DNA of 64,000 bases from Caenorhabditis elegans (taxonomy: Eukaryota > Nematoda > Chromadorea > Rhabditida > Rhabditidae): contig NC_003284.9 of NCBI RefSeq assembly GCF_000002985.6, positions 3,410,001 to 3,474,000 on the forward strand, read 5' to 3'. Made by a program: the position numbers and the translations under genes. Below, piece after piece: positions 12,851 to 23,100 of this stretch. Below the pieces are notes generated by a model, which was not told the DNA's origin, searched no databases, and saw only the letters and a program-made list of their open reading frames with translations. Numbering within the stretch: position 1 is the stretch's first letter; each line of letters opens with the position of its first letter.

Positions 12851-13201
12851 TTATTTGAATTTATTGTCATTTTGAAACTTGACACAATTATCATGGTTTC
12901 CATTTTCATCTATGACATGTTGAACCAGCACTCCAAACTGATCAGTGTCGTGATTTCGGAGTGATCCTTTACTCTGATACAACGTTTCCATAAAATGCAG
13001 CTCTCGAAATATTTGCTCCGTCATGCTCTGGGATAAGTGCCTAATAAGAATATCAACAAGTGAATTCTCGCTCAGCGCGCGTTCGCATTCACTTTTGGAC
13101 ACAAAACCTCTTGAAACCTGACGCAGCTCGTATGCAAATGGCGACGAAAGACACAACGAACACAGAAACAGTATATTTGGTGCAATGGGGCTCCTCCCGT
13201 A
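12851..13201 (-). CDS. Candidate secreted-protein ORF without a clear start
   Basis: An open frame on the minus strand (open back to 13321) reads like protein. It has a hydrophobic segment ILFLCSLCLSSPFA followed by a mature-like part with SKSECERALSENSLVDILI and ends in TAA beside two AATAAA-like signals. No ATG precedes the hydrophobic segment in frame; an ATT lies where a start would fit. It is therefore an exon of a gene whose first exon is elsewhere, a gene with a damaged start, or chance. It lies directly upstream of the plus-strand Kazal gene and would share a bidirectional promoter region with it. Confidence 0.3.
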   Translation of the reverse strand, partial: YGRSPIAPNILFLCSLCLSSPFAYELRQVSRGFVSKSECERALSENSLVDILIRHLSQSMTEQIFRELHFMETLYQSKGSLRNHDTDQFGVLVQHVIDENGNHDNCVKFQNDNKFK

Positions 13202-13320
13202 AGAGTTCACGTTGTTTGCGCCCACACACGCCGCCCTATTCTCCCGGGAAACTCGGAGAACTCGGCATATAGGAAGGGCTCTACGGTGACACTTGTCCTC
13301 TTTGTTCCCACCATTTGGCA

Positions 13321-16300
13321 ATGCGCACCACTATTCTAGTGTGTCTTTACACCTTTCAAATTGCACAGTAAGTTGATCTATGTTCAAAAACTTCCAATCA
13401 GACTTTTCTCATGTTTTCCTTACATGGTTGAAGAAAGAAAAGAACAAAGAATTTTCATTTCCAACCCAATTAAAATGAGGGTGGGCAACAAACAATATTA
13501 TGCTCTACTACAAAATAAATGTTCTTGTCTTGTAACATTATTTGGGTGGCTCATATGAGTTCTTATTGAACATTAATCTTGAAACGTAAAGGGAATGTAA
13601 AAAGATTTTTTCCTGGAAACGCCATGTTTACATAAACAGTTTCAGGAAAAGATATTCGAATCTTTGTACTTCTGCTCGAGTTAAGCATTAATCTTGAAAC
13701 TTAAATAGGAATATAGAGAGAATTTTCCTGGAAACGCCATGTTTACAAAAATAGTTGTTTCCAATAGGTGTTCGAAACTTTGTATGATCACTTTTGATAA
13801 CAGAGTTGCAAAGATTGCTGCTAGCTTTAAAAATTCTGAGAATGGGCTAGAAAACAGAATATTGCAATGCTACTTCTATAAAAAAATGTATGTGTCAGGC
13901 TAAATTAAGCTAAAAAATTTTAAATTGTATGTCTCATATTCTGCTTGAACTACGCATTAATCTTGAAACGTGAACAGGGATAAAGAAAGGATTTGTCTGA
14001 AAACACGATGATTACATGGATAATATAATGCAATAGATTGAAACTTTGTATGATCACTTTTAATGACGAAGTTGCAAGCATTTCTCGTTTGCTCTCAAAT
14101 TCTGGAAACGGGCTGAAAACATCTATGTAGGTAAAATTTGCGTTTATTGCCAATTAAGCTACGTTTAAAGTATGTCTATAATTAAAAACTTTGGACCGAA
14201 CTTTAGAGGAGGAGTAAAGGTGAAGGTTCGGTCGATTTTGAACTTGTAGACCCAAAATGTGCTCAAATTAACGAAAATCGTTATGAAATTTTTCAAAAAA
14301 ATTTTTAATGGCGGTTTAAAATTTCGAAAAAAAAATCTAATTTTGCCTGTAATCTCCAACCTTGCCCACTTTTCCGTCTGGGGAAAAAATCATACTCAAA
14401 TTTGCTGTTTTTATAATACTTTGAACATGATGTTTTCCTGTAAGAAACGAAACTCAAAACCCGCTTGATAATGTAGTTTAACCGAAGACATTAACAGTAT
14501 GTAATAGGTTTGATTCACAAATGGCGATCTTTTGGACGTACGAAATCTTTGTAAACTTCAAAATTTTGAAGTTCAGCTTCTCAAATTACAGAAACTTTGT
14601 TTTGTAGTGTAATTCATCAATAACTACAATTTAGCCAATTGAAAAATAGAAATCATTGTTTGAACTCTCAAGATCTCTGAACTACATGTACTTATTAGAC
14701 ATGTTATATATTGCAAACACACAACCAGAACACATGCTCCTTGTCAGACTTTATCTGTCTAAGATACTAGGCATTCTCCGAGACAAACAACACTGTTACT
14801 GAACATTGATAAGCCATGATCCATAATTTAATTGCACTTTACAGCACGCGATTAGCATTTCCCTACAGAAGAGAGCCAAATTCAACGTGTTCGTGTAAGC
14901 CCGAAATTGATCCGGTCTGTGTGCGGGAAGGACCATACCAGTACACATATTCAAACAAGTGTGTTTTCCAATGTGCCCAGGAAAATAAAAAAGGTCGGTT
15001 TAATCCAAAGTCCAGTTGGATCTTAAGCTGCAATTCATTTCCTCTCCCCACTAATCTTTTCATTAAATTCAGCTAGAGCAAGAACAACATAAGAATGCTG
15101 AAGAAATAAAGAAATAATTATAATAATGTAGTCATAGAGTCACAAAAAAGGACTATAGTTTCTAGCATTCAACTGGTTTTTGATATGCATCAATAACAAA
15201 CACCAAACAACTATGTAGTACACAAAACGTTCCGAAAATTTCAGATTTGGTATTGTTGTATGAGGGGTCGTGTTGTTCGGCAAGATATTGCAACATGTTC
15301 GAGCAACCTGTGTGCTCAGAAGGACAAGTGGGTTCGAGATATTTAGAAAGTGACTTAAGATTTTCATTCTTCAGATGTATCAAACAGTATGCGAGTTTGA
15401 AGAACGACAGTGCATCGAGTTCAAATTATTCAAAAATCATATTTCTATGGACTCGAGCCAAGAAAAGCAAGTTTTGATAAAAGTTTTTGAAATTGTTACT
15501 TGGATTTAGTTATAGAAACCTAAAATTCTGAACAATTTTTTAATATAAAAAAAAATTTCAGATGCTCTTGCACTGCCCCCTGTCCAACAGAGTGGAATCC
15601 AGTATGCGATAAAAAAGGTCAAACTCATGCAAACTTTTGCACTTTTTTGAACTCAAAGTGTTATCATAAAAACCAGTAAGTCAGATGGTAAATGAGCATA
15701 GAAAAAAGATATTCTAAAACCATACATATACTTGACGTATGAGTCATTGTGACGAATACCAGATTTGAACACAAAATACAAACCGACCCAGTTTTTGAAA
15801 CTTTTTTTGTATGCAACAATTTTACAAAATCATGACAAATAGGATTGATAAATCAAAGAGAAATTTGTTCAAACTTGTTCTACATTTTTGGAAAATCCGA
15901 GGGAGCTAAATGAACACATGTTACTTTTGAAAAATACATGAGCATGAAAATTTCATAATTGTCATAACCAGCAGTTTTTATATCTAAATTAAAATTGACT
16001 GATTCTTAGTGATATCTAAGAAATCAGGTGAACTGTACAAATTCTGTAAAACTGCTGGCAAACGTTGGTTCTATAGGCGTTTATTGGCAATTACAATTTT
16101 TTCTAGATACATCTCAAATGATGGAAAAGCTCAGCAATTTCAAAAACTTACGTATTCAATCTGTTAGTCATGTGAAACCCTGGAAGCGTTAACAAGAAAA
16201 GACAATAAAAATATCTGCGATTTTTCGACTTAACTTGATTTGAAATTTTTAGTCAAACATTTTTTGAAAAGTTTCAAAGTTACAGGGTTTTAGTCGAGTA

Positions 16301-17337
16301 TTTCAAAATTTACAACTTTCATAAACTAATTTTCAAAGTTTTTGGGGTACTGTAGTAGGTTGAAATACAAATATATAGACCACCCAATTTGTTGGCTTTC
16401 CCAGAGAGCTTCTAGATTTATTTTTGAAAACTTTCTCTAATAAGTTTAAACTGATTAAAATTTAGAAATTTTGAAGATATTAACAGGCCTCGGATAAATT
16501 GGAATAGCAGACCATAAAAGCTGCAACTGATTTCAAAACAAAAATTAATTATGAAAACGCGTTTTGAAAAATTTTTAACTTTTGAAATGTGTTTTTCTAA
16601 TTACATACGCTAGTTTTTTAAAGATTAAATGAATCGCTGGAAGTTGACTACTCTGGTGTATGCTGCGAAGATATGTGTTCGGCCGGCCAAACATCGCTGA
16701 CCGTTTGTGATTCGGAAGGAAACACGCATACCGATATATGTTCTTTTTACATCGTGAGTTCTTGTCCCTGATCTGTGTTTCTGTTTATCTGGATTTTGAT
16801 CACGCATTTAGTATATTGTGAAAAAATGATCATGTTTCAATAAGCCGCAATACTATACCCAAATTATTTTGATGACGTCCCCAAATCCCTCCAATTGCTA
16901 TTATGATCCAATTCGATCAGAAATTGCGTTTTGGAACTGTGATACAACAAAAATCATAAATAGATCGTTACGTAGACACTTGTGACGTTGAAACAGTTTG
17001 AACTTTTTCCTCTACAATAGTCTAGGTTGTTTAATAAATTGCTTTATTGTATTTACGGGGACAAAAGTTATGCTGGTCAGAATGTGCCAATAATTCATTT
17101 TACCGAGAAGTCAAATTATAGAGGCTGGACTTTGACTACTTAATAGCTATACTAACAACATCAATATACACTTTTCAGGCAAAGTGTCGTCAAATGAGAC
17201 GAGGAATTGGCAAAAAACGACTGCAAATTGCCGGTGTTGGCCCGTGTAAGCCGAAAAATCCCTTCTTCCGGTCATTTGATTATTTTGTGAATCGATCTGT
17301 GAATTATAGTCAAACAAATACTAATCGAGTAGTATAA
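13321..17337 (+). CDS. Secreted protein with four Kazal-like repeats
   Basis: Likely extracellular protease-inhibitor-type or follistatin-like protein. Seven exons: 13321-13367, 14869-14993, 15245-15327, 15375-15466, 15562-15675, 16624-16753, 17179-17337; 249 residues, stop TAA. Residues 1-16 (MRTTILVCLYTFQIAQ) form a signal peptide. Four tandem cysteine modules follow, each with the Kazal pattern CxC/PVC...C...C...GxC: PVCVREGPYQYTYSNKC, PVCSEGQ-MYQTVCEFEERQC, NPVCDKKGQTHANFC and a more divergent TVCDSEGNTHTDIC. A basic tail with FVNRSVNYSQT carries possible N-glycosylation sites. Most modules are split at the same place by introns, suggesting module duplication. The intron after exon 4 only restores frame if it is a GC-AG intron (GCAAGT donor at 15467). 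Function of the protein is not known to me. Confidence 0.82.
13565..14125 (+). repeat. Three diverged tandem repeat copies in Kazal gene intron 1
   Basis: Three units start with a shared segment (attaatcttgaaac) near 13570, 13686 and 13952. Copies 1 and 2 share cctggaaacgccatgtttac; copies 2 and 3 share ttgaaactttgtatgatcac-like sequence and an ending near gaaacgggctgaaaac. Units are about 120-260 bp long and clearly diverged. Confidence 0.75.
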
Positions 17338-17349
17338 GAAGTAATTGCC

Positions 17350-17355
17350 AATAAA
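17350..17355 (+). terminator. Polyadenylation signal of the Kazal gene
   Basis: AATAAA lies 13 bases after the stop codon at 17337, giving a very short 3' UTR. Confidence 0.7.
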
Positions 17356-17863
17356 TATGCCAAAATCAGCTTTATTTTCAATTCATGTTTTTTTTCTGTT
17401 AGTACGTTGAAATGGAAATAATAAAAAACGAAGGGATGAAAACAATATCAAAAGAATACGAAAAAAAAAACTTGTTTTGTTTAATTTTTTTTTCTCTTTC
17501 TTTTTCAGTAGCTATAAAAATTGGGTGAAACCAGTAAGCGTTTGCTTCACTACAATGTTGAAACGATTTTTTGCTGAAACACAATGTTTGAGAAGATAAG
17601 TTCGAGGGTACATATATGAAAATGCAGGACACTTTTTGAACACGATGAAATGACTGAACATATATACTATGCAAAGGGAGGAAGAGTTCAAATGTGGTAG
17701 ATGTGGCAAAAATGTTGAATCAAAAACACCAAAAAACCCTATCAAATTGGGAAGGAATTCACATTGAAGAAACATTTTGTTCATAGAGATACACAAAAAA
17801 TACGGCGAGAAATTGGAAGGAATTATGGCTTTCAGGAATTTTTGAGGAATTTTTGCTTTACAA

Positions 17864-17869
17864 TTTATT
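17864..17869 (-). terminator. Polyadenylation signal of the MGC-protein gene
   Basis: TTTATT on the plus strand reads AATAAA on the minus strand, about 50 bases past the stop codon at 17918. The gene converges with the Kazal gene; about 580 bp separate the two stop codons. Confidence 0.6.
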
Positions 17870-17917
17870 TTATATTATATGCGTCTGATAATTCCCACAA
17901 ATGTCGGTCAATGTTTT

Positions 17918-20107
17918 CTAGACGGGATCGATTTCCACCCCGTCAATGTCGATTGAGTTGTATTGCACAATTTTCGGCCTTTCTCGATGTTTATTGATTA
18001 TGTCGCAAATGTCATCATAGATCTGAAAATGTTATCATATTTGATTTTGTCTGTCAATTTTAAAAATGTCACATATTCATGTGAATATGCACGTTTTTTG
18101 AAAACTATTTTAAAAGTTATGTAGGTGGGGAAATATTTGGTTTTTGTTGTGTTCAAAACTTTTTGAAACGTCAGATACTTAAAGGTGGAGTACCGAAAAT
18201 TGTGACTTTGTTTTTTTAAATCTAAAATGACACAAAACTACCGAATTTCTTAATGAGACGTATTGAAAATTTCTAAAAAAAAAAAGTTACGGTGGTTTAA
18301 ATTTTTAGAAAAAAAACTGATTTTCAACTAAAATCCATTTTTTTAAACGGTCAGTGTGGCCCAAATAAAAGTTGCATTTTGTGCCCCACCGACCGAAAAT
18401 GTACTTAAATCAACGAATATACGCCTAATGAAATACCACAATCTTTATTCGCCATAACTTTTTTTTTTCAAAATTTTTCAAAGCGTCTTATTATAAAATT
18501 CGTTAGTTTTGGGTCATTTTGGGGCTAAAAAAGCAAAGTCTCAAATTTCGGTAATCCACTTTTAAACTGATGTATATAGAGTGCGCGAGATTGTTTCCGA
18601 ATCCCAACATTTGTTTTTTCATTTGATGTGTTTAAGACATTTCTAAGCTCTTTATGGAACACTAATATAGGTATTGGATTCAGCCTGATATCTTAAAAAT
18701 TGAAAACCAAAAAGCAAACACTTGAAAAATCGACCCACAATTGTTATAGGGTCACGTAAGATTTTGAAACATTTTTGCAGAAAACCTTCAAATCAGAAAT
18801 GTCGAAGATACCACAAAAATTTTCTAGACGAACTTCACTATGATATTTGAGTTTATGGGACTATAGGGGTTTTTTCATTTACCCACGTTCATGTTTTTAA
18901 TGATTAAATTACCTTGTGTACATCTCCAACCGTCACTAATCCCAAAGTTTGTGCAATATCCCCTTCCATCACCTCGATCCAAATAATGTTGCGCTTGATT
19001 GTCCGATGATTCTGAAAAGTCGAAAAACTCGTTGAGCCATACGATTCCCCGGTTGTTTTTCCCCTCACATCTGGTGTATATGTTTTTCCTTTACTTGTTT
19101 TCTGGACGTTCAGTATTTCAGCTGTATATGATCCACCGCGTTTCGAGCAATCAAACCGCCTTGGACGATAGACGATCGCTTCATCCGCAACGTACACAAT
19201 CCCACCTCGACGAATCTGAAACGGATTGAATTGAGCAAAAAGAAATAGGAAGAAGAAGAAGAAGAAAGAGGAGAAATGATGTCAGAGATGACAAGGAAAT
19301 GGTCGGAGAGGGGATGCAAAGACAATTGAATTTCCACGAAAATCCATGCCTGTTTTGGTCTACGCTTTAGGCAAACTGAGTAACGCTAAATCACCAAAAA
19401 AGTAATGCGAAATTACTTCGTTGGATATCACTTTAGATAATTTTTGAAACCTGGAGTTTTATTTTCCGAAATTTTTCAGTGATTTAAAAATTACAAATAT
19501 GGTAATATGGAAATCGGATGCACTGATTGGGCTCCACGCTTGGCACCGAATATAATTTTTTCAAAAACTTATAAAATTCTCGAAAAGTCTCAAAAACTAT
19601 TTGCAATAGGAAACCGAATCTAAGTTGTTAAACTAAAATTTTTTTAAAAGTTTTTCAACTTGCGGAGCCAAGGTAGTTTCATCTGAAGCAACCTCACTGA
19701 AATGAACTAAAACTTTTCAAAACGCCAAAACATAACCGTTCCGCTCCGGAGTAGAAAAAAATAAAAACGATGAAATTTTGTTTTAAAAAAGTTGAATAAA
19801 TTGAATATCATTGTGAATTGATAAGAAAAATTCAAATAATATGCGAAAAAATTTTTTAATTCAGGTTGTGTATTCAGATCAGTCTTGCAATAAAAAAAAA
19901 CATTTTGATTCACGTCAATTAATTTACAACAATATGTGTATACAAAAACTCTAAAGCATAAATGAAAAATTTTTGCAAAATTCAAAAAAAAACACTCACT
20001 TCAGAATTTGTTCCATCATCAAGAATAAACGCGTCGACATGCCACCTGTACCGAACTGAAGAATCGGGAACTCCGGGGTCACAATGGCGGCCAAATACAC
20101 AGCCCAT
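17918..20107 (-). CDS. Small protein with N-terminal MGC, possible lipid-anchored PTB-like adaptor
   Basis: Exons on the minus strand: 20107-20000, 19215-18913, 18022-17918; 171 residues, stop TAG. The protein starts MGCVFGRHCD, which fits N-myristoylation at Gly2 with palmitoylation at Cys3. The body (RYRWHVDAFILDDGTNSEIRRGG...VYVADEAIVYRP) resembles the start of an IRS/FRS2-type PTB domain, and the end (DDICDIINKHRERPKI) resembles that domain's final helix. This is a layout resemblance only. If correct, it would act at the inner face of the plasma membrane in receptor signalling. A 57-nt stretch in exon 2 (19068-19012) has a GTGAGG start and CTTTTCAG end and is a multiple of three, so it may be an optional intron; removal would leave 152 residues. 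A tiny upstream ORF precedes the start. Confidence 0.75.
18179..18566. mobile_element. Inverted-repeat (MITE-like) element in an intron
   Basis: Two arms of about 90-110 bases face each other. The left arm is aaaggtggagtaccgaaaat and onward; the right arm ends tttcggtaatccactttt. Matching continues inwards through atgacacaaaactaccgaatt-type sequence. It lies in intron 2 of the MGC gene. No ORF is present, so it is a non-autonomous element or fold-back repeat. Confidence 0.8.
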
Positions 20108-20130
20108 CTTATTTCATAACCTGAAAATTC
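20108..20130 (-). promoter_or_regulatory. Trans-splice acceptor and 2-codon upstream ORF
   Basis: On the minus strand gaattttcag is followed by a 13-base leader and the ATG at 20107. The leader contains ATG AAA TAA (20117-20109), an upstream ORF of two codons ending one base before the main start. This arrangement could lower or regulate translation; that is inference. Confidence 0.55.
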
Positions 20131-23100
20131 AAATTTTTTTTTCGATTAATGATTTATAGAATATTTAAGAGTGTGCAACAACTACGGTAGAATATATCAT
20201 CGTAAAAAGGTGAGGGTGCTAGTGTAGTACCTGTACCCAAAAGTATTATCATTACATTTTCCATTCATTTTTTTTGAATATTAAATTCAAACGTAAAGGT
20301 TATGTTAAAAAATTGAAACGCTTCGAAATCTTTTGGTTACGGCTACTTTTGGGTTAGAAATAGTTTCTGGAAAAATTCTACTGAAGTTTTTTTTCGAATA
20401 AATTATTCACTCGCACTCATGAAATTAAATGGGACAATAGGCGATGAAGTAGTTCTCATAAAAAAAAAAAATAAAAACAAGAAAAAAAGGAAGATTCATG
20501 AATACTGTCTTTTTACAAGAAAATTTGATTCAATTATTCAAAAAAGGAAGTAAAATATGAAGATAGAGAATATAACAAAGTACGATGAGAAGCGTGAAAG
20601 AAAAAAGGAAATCTGACTGAGAATAAGTGAAAGAGCAGTTGAGGGGCTCTTTTATACATGCACGATGGGCGGAGTTCATTGTGCGGACCCATTCAATTTT
20701 GAGCTCTCAATCAGGTTTGAAATAGAGAATGGGAATCAAAATTAAATGTTGGCAGAAAATATTAGCTTAAATGATGATTATCCTATTCGAAAAATGAAAT
20801 GAAAATGTGAGATTTTTTGAGAGAATAAATCGAAAAAGGTGTGATGAAATTGCATATAATTCCAGAAACACTTTGCATTCTCATACAGTTTTTGCTTATC
20901 AAGGTTATTCAGTGAAAACGGTCTACGTGATGTATAAGAGGCAAAGTTTAGTGGAAACCGGATGCACATACACACACACACACAAACGTGGAGCATCAAT
21001 GGAGAAGGCAAGAGAAGAGGCGTTTGTGAATGCCCGTCGCACATCAAGAAGCTTGAAATAGGATCTGTGTGCGAATTAAGCTTCGCATTTGAGCAAAGTG
21101 CGCATTTTCAGGTGGGCTTGGTCAAGAGGGCTTTTGGTCTAGACATTTTTGGTAATGAGTTGAGTAGTTTCAAACAAAAAAAGGAGATGAGGCTCTTGAG
21201 AGGAATTTTCAAAGAACAAAAGAAGATAACTCGAAAATTGGTTTTGGAAAAATAATTTTTAATTTTCTAGCAAATTAGTTAGGCTTTAAGTATTTTTAGT
21301 TATAGCAACCTCGTTTTACTTTAAAAAAAAAAGTATTTTCAACTATAATTTAAAAAAAAACCTTATGTCCTTATCAAAATTTCTAACAAATGAGGTCTTA
21401 AAACTGTTTTGTTTCTGGAACACATGGCACCGAATTACGTCAAAGAAGCAAAAGTAGTCTATTTATAGAATCACTCCAAATACACTTAAATTTTTTGAAA
21501 AAGTTATAATAAACAAATACATGCATAGAAATATTAGTTTAAATATTTTGTAGATAAGGAAAAATGCAAAAAAAATAGAGTGGGTGGGCGGAAGTTGGAC
21601 AAAAAAAATGCCAGTGATAAAGGTACACTACAGTTTTGAAAATGTTTGAACATGAGTTCATGAGCCTGTGGCAACTGAAATATTGGCCAGCTGGCAATTG
21701 CCCAATTTGCCGAACGCAAAAATAGTCCACATTTTTGGTCAATGCCAAATCTTGAAATGTTTGAATTTGGTTACAAGAAACAAGCAAAAAATTTCGAAAG
21801 AATAAAAGTTTTGAAAAAAGCACTAAAAAATTTGTACATTTTTCGGTAGATTTCACTTTTTTGGTATTTGCCAAGTTATTAATGAAATAATTATCAAATT
21901 TAAAATGAATCAAATTTTCAAATAGAAATTGCCGTTAAGTTAGCAAAATACGTTCTTAAAATATATAGGAAATTGTTGGTAAATTAAAATTTAAACTTTT
22001 TCCAGTGGTCCTTTTAACTTTTACGTTTTCCGTTCAAAATAAAAAATGTTAGGAAAAAAAAAGAATATCATGCAAATTCACTTAAAAATTATATTATTTT
22101 CCAAAAAAAAGCGCATAAATCTTTTATGGTTTCACAGACCCAGTTTTCTATTTCCTGCAACCGCTCGATTTCCTATTTATCAGATAATGCAAAACCTTAG
22201 AAAATTACGTTTTGTTTAATAAATTACAAAATGCTAGGAACGCAAAACAATATTGGCTGGAGAAAGTAGAAGTGAACAAAATAAATACAAAAGTAGTGGC
22301 GTAGACTAAATTGTTGCTGAAAAATAGTCATTCACATGCGTCTTATGCCGTTTTAATTGTTTTTTTTTGTCGGGACTTAAATTTCGGAAATTTTCCAAAA
22401 GTTGGAAACTTTGAAAAGTCTACTTGAAAAATGTGATGAAAATAAATATGTGTGGGCCACAACACTTCCGGGGGTTAACCGGAACACAGCCAAAACTTGT
22501 GAACAATGGTAAAAAATATGTGGGAAATGAAAAAAAAAGAGAGAAAAAAGAAAAGTGAAAAAAAGGAAGAAAAGTGACAATTAGGAAGTTGTTTCATATT
22601 TTAAACAGCGTTATGGCTTTTGAACCTGAGGAATGCGTTTTTTGGTAGGTTTTTGCTTTTGTCTCTATTTCGGTGTGGCTTAGGAAACCTAAAGAGGAAA
22701 ACGTGTATCATATTTAATTAAAATTTCTTTTGTAACCTGGCAACTGCGAAGATGTGATTCAAAAATTTTGTGAAACAAGCATATACTATACATCTAGTGA
22801 TCATGGTTACGCTCACAACACAGATCCCATTTGAACGAAAAAAAAAACTCGACACCTTTTCAAATCTCGAAATTCATGAAAATGTACATTTCAAAAAGAA
22901 CACGCGGACAAGTTTAGGGTAAAAGGGCAACAAGAATGGGGACCCTAACGTTAGATGGGTTGTCGTCACGAGAGTGAACTGAAATGGACATAATCGAGTA
23001 CCTTTTGTGTTTGCATTCATCTTTAATGTATGAGATTTTTCGGGGCTCCCGTTTTTATTGATGTGATCGGTTGAAGAAGGAAGCCAGTGGAGCATTGCAG

